In this document: positions 23,432-32,600 of the stretch, piece by piece
Layout of the letters: every line of letters starts with the position of its first letter
Numbering within the stretch: position 1 is the stretch's first letter
Source: Pseudomonadota bacterium
GTDB taxonomy: Bacteria; Pseudomonadota; Alphaproteobacteria; Rhizobiales; Xanthobacteraceae
Reading direction: 5' to 3'
DNA length: 55,961 nt
NCBI GenBank assembly: GCA_023387695.1
Contig: JAEWHT010000252.1
Location: 1-55,961 of the forward strand
Translations under genes and position numbers: made by a program
The notes under the pieces: generated by a model
The model's input: the letters and a program-made list of their open reading frames with translations, nothing else
Told to the model about the DNA's origin: nothing
Database searches by the model: none

Positions 23432-24294
23432 TGCGCGATTTCTCGTCCGACCATCGCTGGCTGTCGCTGAACACAGCGACAGTCCGTAAGCAGGGCGATC
23501 TCGTTCAGATCGTTGACGCCTGCGCACGTCACGGCATCCGTGCCATCGATCCCTGGCGCGACCAGGTCGCGACCGTCGGCCTCGATCGCGCGGTGCGTGC
23601 CGCGCGCGATGCCGGGCTCGAATTGTCAGGCTATTGCCGTGGCGGCATGTTCACGTCGGATGCATCGCGCCGGGGTGAAGTGCGTGATGACAACAGGCGC
23701 TGCGTCGATGAGGCCAAGGCGCTCGGCGCGCCGTGCATCGTGCTCGTCGTTGGCGGACTGCCGCAATATTCACGGCCCGGCAGCGAGGCGTCGAAAGACA
23801 TTGTCGGCGCACGGACGCAAGTCGAGGAAGCGCTCGCCGAGATGCTCGACTACGCCAGGCAGGCAAACTTGCCGCTGGCGATCGAGCCTTTGCATCCGGC
23901 CTACGCGGCGGATCGCGCCTGCGTGAACACCACAAAGCAGGCGCTCGACATCTGCGACCGGCTTGATCCCGGTCGTAGCGGCATGCTGGGCGTCGCGCTC
24001 GACGTCTATCACATCTGGTGGGATCCGGAGTTGGTGGGCCAGATCGCGCGGGCCGGCAAGGATCGCCTGCTGGCGTTCCATGTCTGCGACTGGCTGGTGC
24101 CGACCAAGGACATCCTCAACGACCGCGGCATGATGGGCGACGGCGTCATCGACATCAAATCCGCACGCGCCGCCGTCGAGGCGCAGGGCTTTGCCGGCTA
24201 TTCGGAGATCGAAATTTTCTCCAACGACTGGTGGGCCAAGCCGATGGATGAGGTGCTGCGCACCTGTATCGAGCGGCACCGGGCCGTCGTTTAG
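23431..24294 (+). CDS. Sugar phosphate isomerase/epimerase family protein (xylose isomerase-like TIM barrel)
   Basis: A 287-residue AP_endonuc_2 fold TIM barrel. Metal-ligand candidates are in LPLAIEPLHP (Glu), VALDVYHIWW (Asp, His), LLAFHVCDW (His, Asp) and YSEIEIFS (Glu), the usual divalent-metal set of this superfamily (isomerases, epimerases, dehydratases such as IolE). The ATG at 23431 shares a base with the stop of the DUF993 gene. It is the last gene of the importer/catabolic operon and likely interconverts keto and aldo forms of the intermediate. The actual reaction is unknown. Confidence 0.85.
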   Translation: MRDFSSDHRWLSLNTATVRKQGDLVQIVDACARHGIRAIDPWRDQVATVGLDRAVRAARDAGLELSGYCRGGMFTSDASRRGEVRDDNRRCVDEAKALGAPCIVLVVGGLPQYSRPGSEASKDIVGARTQVEEALAEMLDYARQANLPLAIEPLHPAYAADRACVNTTKQALDICDRLDPGRSGMLGVALDVYHIWWDPELVGQIARAGKDRLLAFHVCDWLVPTKDILNDRGMMGDGVIDIKSARAAVEAQGFAGYSEIEIFSNDWWAKPMDEVLRTCIERHRAVV

Positions 24295-24379
24295 CGTCTG
24301 TCCGAGTGATTGCGCGTGACGAGCTGATTTGCCCGTCACGTCAAATGGTTCGACGGAGTCACAAGACATCTTCCGTCGG

Positions 24380-24409
24380 CCCATGCTCTACTGTGCATGG
24401 GGTTGTTTT
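24380..24409 (+). terminator. Probable terminator after the catabolic operon
   Basis: CCCATGC (24380-24386) pairs with GCATGGG (24395-24401) around an 8-nt loop and is followed by GTTGTTTT. It lies in the 136-base gap between convergent genes. Confidence 0.55.
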
Positions 24410-24430
24410 CGACTTTTGGTCGGCAGAGGC

Positions 24431-25108
24431 TCAGGAGTCCTGCCTGCGGTGCTCGATCTCGAGTGTAACCAGCCGTGCCAGCAGCGTTGCCGGATAGAGC
24501 TGCCCGAAGATCGCCTCCATGTTGCACAGGCTGCGCGCGACCGGATGCAGCGGCGCGACGTCGCCATAGCCGGTCGTGGTCATCGTCGCGAAGCTGAAAT
24601 AGATCACGTCGCTCGCGAGCCTCGGACTGTCCGTCACCTTCATGCTGACAAAGGCAACCGGATCCAGCGAGCCGATGAAGACGTACAGCGCGGAGAAGAT
24701 CACCGCGACCGTCAGATAGAGCAGCACGGCCCCGATCACGCGATGGTAGGTCACGCGCCCCGGCGCAAAGGTCTGGCGCGCCACCGCCCAGGCCATCGTC
24801 GTCCCGACGATGAACCACGACCCGGCAAACAGATTGAGGTCGAGGATCGACGGCGACCTGATCCGCAGGATCGCGCCTGTTACGATCATGCAGAGCGCGA
24901 CCAGCATGCCGACGACCGCGACCGGGCTGCCTGAGATCACGAAGATGCCGACGACGAGTAGCAGCGCCAACACGAGCTCGGACACCTGGAATGCAAACAG
25001 CCCGAGTGCCTGCAACGGCGAGATCACGAACATCATGATCACCAGCAGCACCGTCAGCACCGTAAGGGCCGGATCGGCCCAACGTTCGCGCAATTGATCG
25101 ATCTTCAT
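24431..25108 (-). CDS. Potassium channel family membrane protein
   Basis: A 225-residue membrane protein with about five to six hydrophobic spans and a potassium-channel pore. The selectivity filter is TTTGYGD at residues 177-183, preceded by a pore helix (DVIYFSFATM) and followed by the final helix. This is the Ion_trans_2 type, with no cytoplasmic RCK/TrkA-N domain and no obvious voltage sensor. ATG 25108 is preferred over the GTG one codon upstream. Only six bases separate it from the P450 stop, so the two should be cotranscribed, an unexpected pairing. Confidence 0.88.
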   Translation of the reverse strand: MKIDQLRERWADPALTVLTVLLVIMMFVISPLQALGLFAFQVSELVLALLLVVGIFVISGSPVAVVGMLVALCMIVTGAILRIRSPSILDLNLFAGSWFIVGTTMAWAVARQTFAPGRVTYHRVIGAVLLYLTVAVIFSALYVFIGSLDPVAFVSMKVTDSPRLASDVIYFSFATMTTTGYGDVAPLHPVARSLCNMEAIFGQLYPATLLARLVTLEIEHRRQDS

Positions 25109-25114
25109 CACGCC

Positions 25115-26341
25115 TCAACCGACCGCGCAGGGGACGCTCAGGAAACCACGAAACCGGACGCGGCCCCCGCGCACCGGCTGGCCGCTCACGGCATAGTTCG
25201 GGAAGCGTGCCAGGAAGCGCGAGATCGCAATGGCCCCTTCGAGCCGCGCCAGCGCCATGCCCGCGCATTGATGCGCGCCGGTCGCAAAGGCGAGATGACG
25301 GTTCGGCGTCCGTGCGACGTCGAAGCGCTCAGGATCTGTAAACTGCGCGGGGTCGCGGTTGGCCGCGCCAATGCACAGCGTCACCGAGGTGCCGGCCTCG
25401 AGCATCACGCCACCGAGTTCGATCGGTTCGGTGGTCATGCGGTTGCCGAGCTGGTTCGAGCTTTCGTAGCGGAGGATCTCCTCGACCGCGGTCTTGATCA
25501 TGTCCGGATGGTCGATCAGCCGCCGCTTCTGATCGGGATTGCGATGCAGCGTGACGAGGCCGTTGCCGATCAGGTTGGTCGTGGTCTCGTGACCGGCATT
25601 GAGCAGGAAGATGCAATTGTGCAGCAGCTCCTTCTCGGTCAGCCGCTCGCCGTTCTCCTCGCCCTGGATCAAGCGCGTCAGCACGTCACGATCAGGATTG
25701 CCGGGCCTCTCGCGGCGCCGTGCGACCAGCGTTTCGAGATAGGCAAGGAAGTCTGTCACGGCCTTGTTGCCGCGCGCGGCCGCCTCAGGCGATACGACCG
25801 GCTCGAGTGCACCGAGGATCGCCAGCGACCAATCGCGCAGCGGCGTGCGCTCGTCATGGGGGACATCGAGCAGATTGCCGATCACCTCGATCGGGATGGA
25901 CGCGGCGAAATCCTCGATCAGCTCGCAATGGCCCTTGGCGGCGATGGCGTCGAGCAGGCCGTCGACCAGCTTGACGATGTCGCCCTCCATGCCCGCGATC
26001 GCGCGCGGCGAAAGCGCGCCCATGATCAGGCGCCGCACGCGCGTGTGCGCCGGCGGATCGTTGAAGACGAGGCTCGTGGTGTGGTGCTCGTAGAGCGGCG
26101 TGTCGCCATATTTCGGCGCGAACTCGCGCTTTTTGTCGGAGCTGAACGACTTCGTGTTCTTGTAGGTGGTGACGAGGTCGTCATAGCGCGTCAGGAACAC
26201 CGTGCCGCTCGCAAGCCGCTTGACCGGCTCGTTCTCCCGCAGTGCACGATAGGTCGGGTAGGGATCGTCGTAGAATTCGCTCGTCAGCTTCGCCAGATCG
26301 AAACTGGCCGCCAACTCTTTCGCATCTGCGTTCATCGCCAT
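25115..26341 (-). CDS. Cytochrome P450
   Basis: A 408-residue soluble bacterial class I P450. The I-helix oxygen-activation motif is NAGHETTTN (acid-Thr pair), the K-helix ExxR is EEILR at about 288-291, and the heme loop FATGAHQCAG puts the thiolate ligand at about Cys359. EFYDDPYPTYRALRE near the start and FNDPPAHTRVRRL (C-helix, heme propionate contacts) are also typical. Three close starts exist (GTG 26347, ATG 26341, ATG 26335); 26341 is chosen. Electrons would come from a ferredoxin and reductase not encoded beside it; the reductase at 11 kb is a possible donor. It is divergent from a thiamine-diphosphate enzyme, whose product might be linked. Confidence 0.9.
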   Translation of the reverse strand: MAMNADAKELAASFDLAKLTSEFYDDPYPTYRALRENEPVKRLASGTVFLTRYDDLVTTYKNTKSFSSDKKREFAPKYGDTPLYEHHTTSLVFNDPPAHTRVRRLIMGALSPRAIAGMEGDIVKLVDGLLDAIAAKGHCELIEDFAASIPIEVIGNLLDVPHDERTPLRDWSLAILGALEPVVSPEAAARGNKAVTDFLAYLETLVARRRERPGNPDRDVLTRLIQGEENGERLTEKELLHNCIFLLNAGHETTTNLIGNGLVTLHRNPDQKRRLIDHPDMIKTAVEEILRYESSNQLGNRMTTEPIELGGVMLEAGTSVTLCIGAANRDPAQFTDPERFDVARTPNRHLAFATGAHQCAGMALARLEGAIAISRFLARFPNYAVSGQPVRGGRVRFRGFLSVPCAVG

Positions 26342-26440
26342 ACTCACTTGATGACACCGATATGCCGTTTTCGCTCTTCCGAGCTTTGCGGGTCACCGTC
26401 TACAGTCAAGCCGTGATTTGCAAGCCGACCGGACAGGAAA

Positions 26441-26983
26441 ATGCACGCCCGCGCTGACGCCTCCGACACGGCCCCGAGCTGGCCCGACGATATATTCGCG
26501 ACTTTGCAACGCTTCGACGTCCGGCAGGTGCCTTACGTGCCCGATGCCGGCCATTCGAAATTGATCCAGCGCGTGCTGGCGTCATCGACGATGCGCGGCA
26601 TTCCGCTGACGACGGAGGAGGAGGGCGTGGCGCTGCTTGCGGGCGCCTGGACCGGCGGCCAGCGCGGCGTGCTGCTGATGCAGTCCAGCGGCGTTGGCAA
26701 TTGCATCAACATGCTGTCGCTGATCCCGATCCTGCGCTTTCCATTCCTCACGCTTGTGACCATGCGCGGCGAGTGGGGCGAGTTCAATCCGTGGCAGGTG
26801 CCGATGGGGTCGACCACGCAGGGCGTACTCGAACTCTCTGGCATCAAGGTGCTGCGTGCTTCGAATGCCGCCGAAGTGCCTGCGGTACTGGAGGCGGCGG
26901 CAGCCCAAGCCTACAACGCGCTGACGCCCACGGCCGTCCTGCTGTCGCAGCGCCTGATCGGCGCCAAGGTATTCACCAAATGA
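26441..26983 (+). CDS. Thiamine diphosphate-dependent decarboxylase-like enzyme, N-terminal (PYR) subunit
   Basis: A 180-residue protein corresponding to the pyrimidine-binding half of a TPP enzyme, as in the alpha subunit of sulfopyruvate decarboxylase (ComD) or the first half of phosphonopyruvate decarboxylase. The TPP-activating Glu lies in TTEEEGVALLAGAW (residues 58-70), followed by LLMQSSGVGNCINML. The PP half is encoded by the next gene with a 4-base overlap, so the two form one heteromeric enzyme. The substrate is probably a 2-oxo acid; sulfopyruvate or phosphonopyruvate is not established. ATG 26441 follows CAGGAAA. Confidence 0.85.
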   Translation: MHARADASDTAPSWPDDIFATLQRFDVRQVPYVPDAGHSKLIQRVLASSTMRGIPLTTEEEGVALLAGAWTGGQRGVLLMQSSGVGNCINMLSLIPILRFPFLTLVTMRGEWGEFNPWQVPMGSTTQGVLELSGIKVLRASNAAEVPAVLEAAAAQAYNALTPTAVLLSQRLIGAKVFTK

Positions 26984-27570
26984 GCAAGGCCAATCTCCTC
27001 GACCGCCGTCAGGTGGTGTCCGCGCTGCTTGCCGATCGCAAGGACGTAGTCGCGATCGGCGGCCTCGGCGCCTCCACCAACGACATCACCGCCGCCGGCG
27101 ATCACGCCCGCAATTTCTATCTCTGGGGCGGCATGGGTGGCGCTGCGATGATCGGCCTGGGCCTTGCGCTCGCGCAGCCAAAGCTGCCCGTGCTGGTCAT
27201 AACCGGCGACGGCGAGATGCTGATGGGGATGGGCAGTCTCGCCACCATCGGCCTGCAGAAGCCGGCCAACCTCTCGATCGTCGTGCTCGACAACGAGGCC
27301 TATGGCGAGACCGGCGGCCAGACCAGCCACACGTCCGCTGCCGCCGATCTGGTGGGCGTCGCCAAGGCCTGCGGCATCGCCGACAGCCGAGCGATCTCGA
27401 CCATGGCCGAGGTGGAGGCCTTCGCCAAGACCGTCTACGACCTCTCGGCGGGCCCGCGCTTTGCCAATGTGAAGATCGACAGCGCCAACGTCGAGCGGAT
27501 CCTGCCAAGCCGGGACGGGACGTACATCGTAAATCGGATTCGCGGCGACCTCGGCTTCCAGCCGATCTGA
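26980..27570 (+). CDS. Thiamine diphosphate-dependent decarboxylase-like enzyme, C-terminal (PP) subunit
   Basis: A 196-residue protein carrying the diphosphate-binding half of the TPP enzyme. The cofactor motif runs from GDG (76-78) to Asn105 in VVLDNEAYGETGGQ. It matches ComE-type beta subunits. It begins with ATG 26980 overlapping the stop of the preceding subunit gene (ATGA), implying stoichiometric synthesis. Both subunits are about as long as the separate ComD/ComE chains, so neither appears truncated. The pair is divergent from the P450 gene. Confidence 0.87.
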   Translation: MSKANLLDRRQVVSALLADRKDVVAIGGLGASTNDITAAGDHARNFYLWGGMGGAAMIGLGLALAQPKLPVLVITGDGEMLMGMGSLATIGLQKPANLSIVVLDNEAYGETGGQTSHTSAAADLVGVAKACGIADSRAISTMAEVEAFAKTVYDLSAGPRFANVKIDSANVERILPSRDGTYIVNRIRGDLGFQPI

Positions 27571-27680
27571 CGCCGCCCCCTGATCTGGTCCTCCGCGGAC
27601 GGCGCTCGCCTCCGCTGCGGTAACCTGTGACCAATTTTCAACGGTTTCTCACGCACTTAGGTTGCGATGCAGCATTATAC

Positions 27681-27711
27681 TTGACTTTGGCGTGGGTGAG
27701 TGCTTACTCAC
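27681..27711 (+). promoter_or_regulatory. Promoter and TetR-type operator of the efflux operon
   Basis: TTGACT (27681-27686) is a good -35. The perfect palindrome GTGAGT-GCTT-ACTCAC (27696-27711) overlaps the expected -10 (TACTCA at 27705, 18-base spacing) and ends four bases before the TetR start. This placement is what an autorepressing TetR/AcrR protein would use. Confidence 0.65.
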
Positions 27712-27715
27712 TAGC

Positions 27716-28417
27716 ATGAGCTCATTGCGTATGACGAGCGACCTGAGGCGTCAATTGATCCTCGGAGCCGCGAAACGCTGCTTTGCCCGACACGGCTATA
27801 ACGGCACCACGACCAAGAGCGTGGCGGCCGCTGCTGCCATTTCCGAGGCACTGCTGTTCAAGCATTTCCCGTCCAAGGCGGCGCTCTACGCCGAAATCCT
27901 CAGCGACGAATGCGAGGCGGATCCCGGCCTCACCGAACTCCTCGAGAAGGAGCCGTCGACGGCCACCCTGGTCGACCTGATCCGCGGCATGGTTCAGCAT
28001 TTCCTGCTGATCGCCGACGGCCCCGACCAGGAAGAGGCACAGCGGCTGCGGCTGATGGCCACTAGTCATCTGGATGATGGCGAATTCGCTCGTTTGCTAT
28101 ATGCCAAGATCGAGACGCTGATTGGAGCGGTCTTCGTTGCCTCGCTCGAACGCGCGGTCGTCGCCGGCGATGCACGGGCGTGTGACAGTGAGCCGCTCAA
28201 TCTGTTCTGGTTTGCGCATCACACGGTGATGACCGCGGCGCTGACCAGGTTGCCCTCAGTACATTGTCTTGCCTATGGCAGGGCGAGCGATCTGGAGCGG
28301 CAGCTTTGTGAGTTTCTCCTGAGGGGTATCGGACTTAACGACGCCGCAATTGCTTCGCATTTGGGCCGCGATCAGGCCGCGGATGCGGACAAGACGGCGA
28401 TTGCAGAAAGCGCATGA
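27716..28417 (+). CDS. TetR family regulator of the RND efflux operon
   Basis: A 233-residue TetR/AcrR regulator. The DNA-binding region spans about residues 8-55: LILGAAKRCFARHGYNGTTT, then AISEALLFKHFPSKAALYAE. The C-terminal ligand-binding domain is unremarkable. ATG 27716 (MSSLRM) is chosen because the longer frame to 27662 runs through the operator; ATG 27731 is also possible. One base separates its stop from the adaptor gene, so regulator and pump share a transcript. It likely represses its own operon through the palindrome just upstream. Confidence 0.88.
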   Translation: MSSLRMTSDLRRQLILGAAKRCFARHGYNGTTTKSVAAAAAISEALLFKHFPSKAALYAEILSDECEADPGLTELLEKEPSTATLVDLIRGMVQHFLLIADGPDQEEAQRLRLMATSHLDDGEFARLLYAKIETLIGAVFVASLERAVVAGDARACDSEPLNLFWFAHHTVMTAALTRLPSVHCLAYGRASDLERQLCEFLLRGIGLNDAAIASHLGRDQAADADKTAIAESA

Positions 28418-28418
28418 C

Positions 28419-29612
28419 ATGAACATCGTAGCCGAACACAAGATTTCGGGCGAACCGATCGACAGCAAGGCCCCCAAGCGTCCGGTTCGGCCGGTGCTCT
28501 GGTTCATTATCATCGGCACGCTCCTCGCCGCGCTCGTCGGTGGCCTCGTCTGGTTCAATTATTTCCGTGGCCAGATGATCAAGCAGTTCTTCGCCAACAA
28601 CAAGCCGCCGCCGACCCTGGTCAGCGCGGCCGAGGCGAAGTCCGAGGTGGTGCCGAACCTGCTGACCGCTGTCGGTGGCCTCGCCGCCGTGCATCAGGTC
28701 GACGTCAGCGCCGACGTCAACGGCCGCGTCACGGAGATCAAGTTCGAGCCGGGCGCTCATGTCGAAGCCGGCATGCCGCTGGTGCAGCTGTTCGACGCGC
28801 CGGACCAGGGCGATCTCGCCAATTACAAGGCGCAGGCAACGGTCGCGCAGCTCTCGCTCGACCGCGCCAAGCAGCTGGCGTCGCGCCAGTTCGGCCCGCA
28901 GTCGACCGTCGATTCCGCGCAGGCCGCCTACGACCAGGCGCTGGCCGGCATCGCCAAGACCGAAGCGCTGATCTCGCAAAAGCTGGTGCGCGCGCCGTTC
29001 TCGGGCGATCTCGGCGTCCGCAAGGTTGAAGTTGGTCAGTATCTGACGGCCGGCACGGCGATTGTTTCGCTCACCGACCTGTCGGAGCTGTGGGCCAACT
29101 TCACGGTGACGGAAAAGGATTCCGCCAACCTCAAGGTCGGCCAGGCAGTGCGGCTGAAGGTCGACGCCTATCCGGGCCGTACCTTCGACGCCAAGATCAC
29201 CACGATCGAACCGCAGATCGCAGCCGACACGCGCAACATCCGCGTGCAGGCAACGGTTGCCAATCCGGAGAAGATCCTGAAGCCAGGCATGTTCGTGAGC
29301 ACCACGGTGGTGATGCCGGACAAGCCGGCCGTGATCACCGTGCCGGAAACGTCAGTCGACTACACGCTGTATGGCGACTCCGTCTTCCTGATCACCGAGA
29401 AGAAGGAAGAAGACGGCAAGACCACCCTGAACGCCGTGCGCACGTTTGTGCAGACCGGAAACCGGGTCAATGGTCGTGTCGAAATCCTCAAGGGCGTGAA
29501 GGCGGGCGACAAGGTCGTCGCTGTCGGCCAGCTCAAGCTGCAATCGGGCGCTGCCGTCGCGATTTCGACGGACCCGGCTCCGCAGATCCCGGCGCAGCCG
29601 CCGCGCTACTGA
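28419..29612 (+). CDS. RND efflux periplasmic adaptor (membrane fusion protein)
   Basis: A 397-residue HlyD/MexE-type adaptor. One N-terminal membrane anchor is visible near residues 24-46 (VLWFIIIGTLLAALVGGLVW). The split lipoyl domain (TAVGGLAAVHQVDVSADVNG then LVRAPFSGDLGVRKVEVGQY) flanks a short alpha-hairpin, and the beta-barrel follows at LSELWANFTVTEKDSANL. It connects the inner-membrane pump encoded next with an outer-membrane channel; no channel gene is present here, so a shared TolC-type protein is presumed. The ATG at 28419 follows the TetR stop by one base. Confidence 0.9.
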   Translation: MNIVAEHKISGEPIDSKAPKRPVRPVLWFIIIGTLLAALVGGLVWFNYFRGQMIKQFFANNKPPPTLVSAAEAKSEVVPNLLTAVGGLAAVHQVDVSADVNGRVTEIKFEPGAHVEAGMPLVQLFDAPDQGDLANYKAQATVAQLSLDRAKQLASRQFGPQSTVDSAQAAYDQALAGIAKTEALISQKLVRAPFSGDLGVRKVEVGQYLTAGTAIVSLTDLSELWANFTVTEKDSANLKVGQAVRLKVDAYPGRTFDAKITTIEPQIAADTRNIRVQATVANPEKILKPGMFVSTTVVMPDKPAVITVPETSVDYTLYGDSVFLITEKKEEDGKTTLNAVRTFVQTGNRVNGRVEILKGVKAGDKVVAVGQLKLQSGAAVAISTDPAPQIPAQPPRY

Positions 29613-29681
29613 CAATACACTCACGTGATCCGGCCTGGCCGGGTCACGTCTCGTGAGATAAAAGAAACCGAGATCGCCGCG

Positions 29682-32600
29682 ATGGCCTTTACTGATATTT
29701 TCATCAAGCGCCCGATTCTGTCGGTCGTCGTCAGCCTGCTGATCCTGCTGATCGGTCTGCGCGCCGCGATGGTGCTGCCGATCCGGCAGTATCCGAAGCT
29801 GTCGAACACGGTCATCAACATCACGACCGTCTATCCCGGCGCGTCCGCGGACCTGATCCAGGGCTTCATCACGACGCCGATCGAGCAGGCGGTCGCGTCG
29901 GCTGAAGGCATCGACTACATCACGTCGTCCTCCGTGCTCGGTACGTCGACGATCCAGGTCTACATCAAGCTGAATTTCGATCCGAACCAGGCGCTCACTG
30001 AGGTGCTCGCCAAGACCAACTCGGTCAAATACCTGATCCCGAAGGAGTCGAACGACCCGATCGTCACCAAGACGACGGGCCAGACCACGGCCGTGATGTA
30101 TCTCGGCTTCTCATCCGAGGAGCTGTCGGGTTCGGCGATTTCAGATTATCTGACGCGCGTGGTGCAGCCGGTGCTCTCCACCGTCGATGGCGTTGCCTCG
30201 GCCGACATTCTTGGCGGCCAGACTTTCGCAATGCGGCTCTGGCTCGATCCCGTGAAGATGGCAGGCCGCAACGTGTCACCGGCGGATGTCGCGGCCGCGA
30301 TTCAGGCCAACAACTTCCAGTCCGCTGCGGGGCAGACCAAGGGCTATCTCATCGTTTCCAACGTCTCGACCAATACCAGCCTGACCGACGTCAACCAGTT
30401 CAGGAAGATGATCGTCAAGGCGAAGGATGGTGGCTTCGTCCGGATGGAGGATATCGCAACGGTCGAACTCGCCGCGCAGAGTACCGACGCCAGCGTCGCC
30501 TTCAACGGTGAGCACGCGATCTTCATCGGCGTACAGGCCACGCCGCAAGGCAATCCGCTGACGCTGGTCAAGGGCGTGCGGGCGCTGTTCCCGGAGCTCG
30601 AGCGCAATCTGCCGCCGTCGATGAAGATGAAGGTCGCCTACGATTCGACCAAGTTCATCCAATCCTCGATCGACGAGGTGGAGAAGACGCTCGGCGAAGC
30701 TGTGATCATCGTGATCGTGGTGATCTTCCTGTTCCTGGCCTCGCTCCGTTCGGTCATCATTCCGGTCGTGACGATTCCGCTGTCGATGATCGGCGTCTGC
30801 ACGCTAATGCTGGCGCTGGGCTTCAGCTTCAACCTGCTGACCTTGCTCGCGATGGTGTTGGCGATCGGCCTTGTGGTCGACGACGCCATCGTGGTGGTGG
30901 AGAACATTCACCGCCATCTGGAGGAGGGGAAGACACCTGTCCAATCGGCGCTTGAAGGTGCGCGTGAAATCGTCGGTCCCGTCGTCTCGATGACCATCAC
31001 GCTGGCGGCCGTGTATGCCCCGATCGGCTTCCTCGGCGGCCTCACTGGTTCGTTGTTCCGCGAATTCGCCTTCACGCTCGCCGGCTCGGTGATCGTGTCG
31101 GGTGTGATCGCGCTGACGCTGTCGCCGATGATGTGCTCGGTGCTGCTGAAGAATACCGAAGAGGGCCGTTTCGCCAAGATGGTCAACAAGGTGTTCGGCG
31201 CCGTAACGCGCTGGTACGGTCGCCGGCTGGACCGCTCGCTCGACTACAAGGCGATCACCGGCCTGTTCGCGATCACGATCCTCGGGCTCGTTGGCTTCCT
31301 CTACATGCACACCTCGAAAGAGCTGGCGCCTGAGGAAGACCAGGGTATCGTGTTCGCGGTGACCAAGGCGCCGAAATACGCCAACATCGACTATGTCGAT
31401 TTCTACGGCGACAAGCTCGACAAGCAATTCCAGAAATTTCCCGAGACTGATCTGCGTTTCGTGCTGAACGGCATCAACGGTCCGCAGGGCGGTATCGCCG
31501 GCATGCTGCTGAAGCCGTGGGATGAACGCAAACGCTCGTCGATCGCGCTGAAGCCGTTGGTCCAGGCCGAGCTCTCCAAGATCGAGGGCGTGCAGGCTTT
31601 CGCGTTCAACCTGCCGCCGCTGCCGGGTGGCCCGGGCGGTCTGCCAGTGCAGATGGTGATCAATTCAACGGCGAGTTTCCAGACCGTCTATGAGCAGATG
31701 GAGAAGCTTAAGGACGCTGCGCGCAAGAGCGGCATGTTCATCGTCTCAGACAGCGATCTCGCCTATAACCAGCCGAACGTGGAGGTCACGATCGACCGCT
31801 CCAAGGCGCAGGACCTCGGCGTCAATATGCAAAACCTCGGCTCTACGCTCGCGGTTCTGCTCGGCGGCAATTACATCAACCGCTTCAATCTCCAGGGTCG
31901 TTCGTATCAGGTTATTCCGCAGGTGCCTCGCAGCGAGCGCCTCTCGCCGGAATCGCTCGGTGGCTACTATGTGACGACCAACACTGGGCAGCAGCTCCCG
32001 CTGTCGACCGTGGTCTCGATCAAGACCAAGACCGACCCGAATTCGCTGACGCACTACAATCAGCTCAACTCGGCGACGTTCTCAGCCGTGCCGATGCCCG
32101 GCGTGACTGTCGGTGCGGCGGTCGACTTCCTCGAGGGCGAGGCCAAGAAGCTGCCGGCTGGCTTTAGCCACGATTACCTCGCTGACTCCAGACAGTATGT
32201 GCAGGAAGGCAACCAGCTCGCGATCACCTTCGGTTTTGCGCTGATCATCATCTTCCTGGTGCTGGCGGCTCAGTTCGAGAGCTTGCGTGACCCGTTCGTG
32301 ATCATGATCTCGGTGCCGATGGCGATCGTCGGTGCGTTGATCCCGCTGTTCTTCGGCGTTGCCACCATGAACATCTACACGCAGGTCGGTCTGCTCACCC
32401 TGGTCGGCCTCATCACCAAGCACGGCATCCTGATGGTGGAGTTCGCCAACGAGCTCCAGGTCAACGAACGGCTCGATCGCCGCTCGGCCATCGAAATGTC
32501 GGCCCGTATCCGCCTGCGGCCGATCCTGATGACGACGGCTGCGATGGTGACGGGTCTGATCCCGCTGCTGACGGCGACGGGCGCAGGTGCCGCCAGCCGC

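Noticed and set aside
25094..26416. 440-codon open frame on the plus strand opposite the P450 gene
   Set aside because: The P450 has every diagnostic motif on the minus strand; this frame is an antisense shadow.
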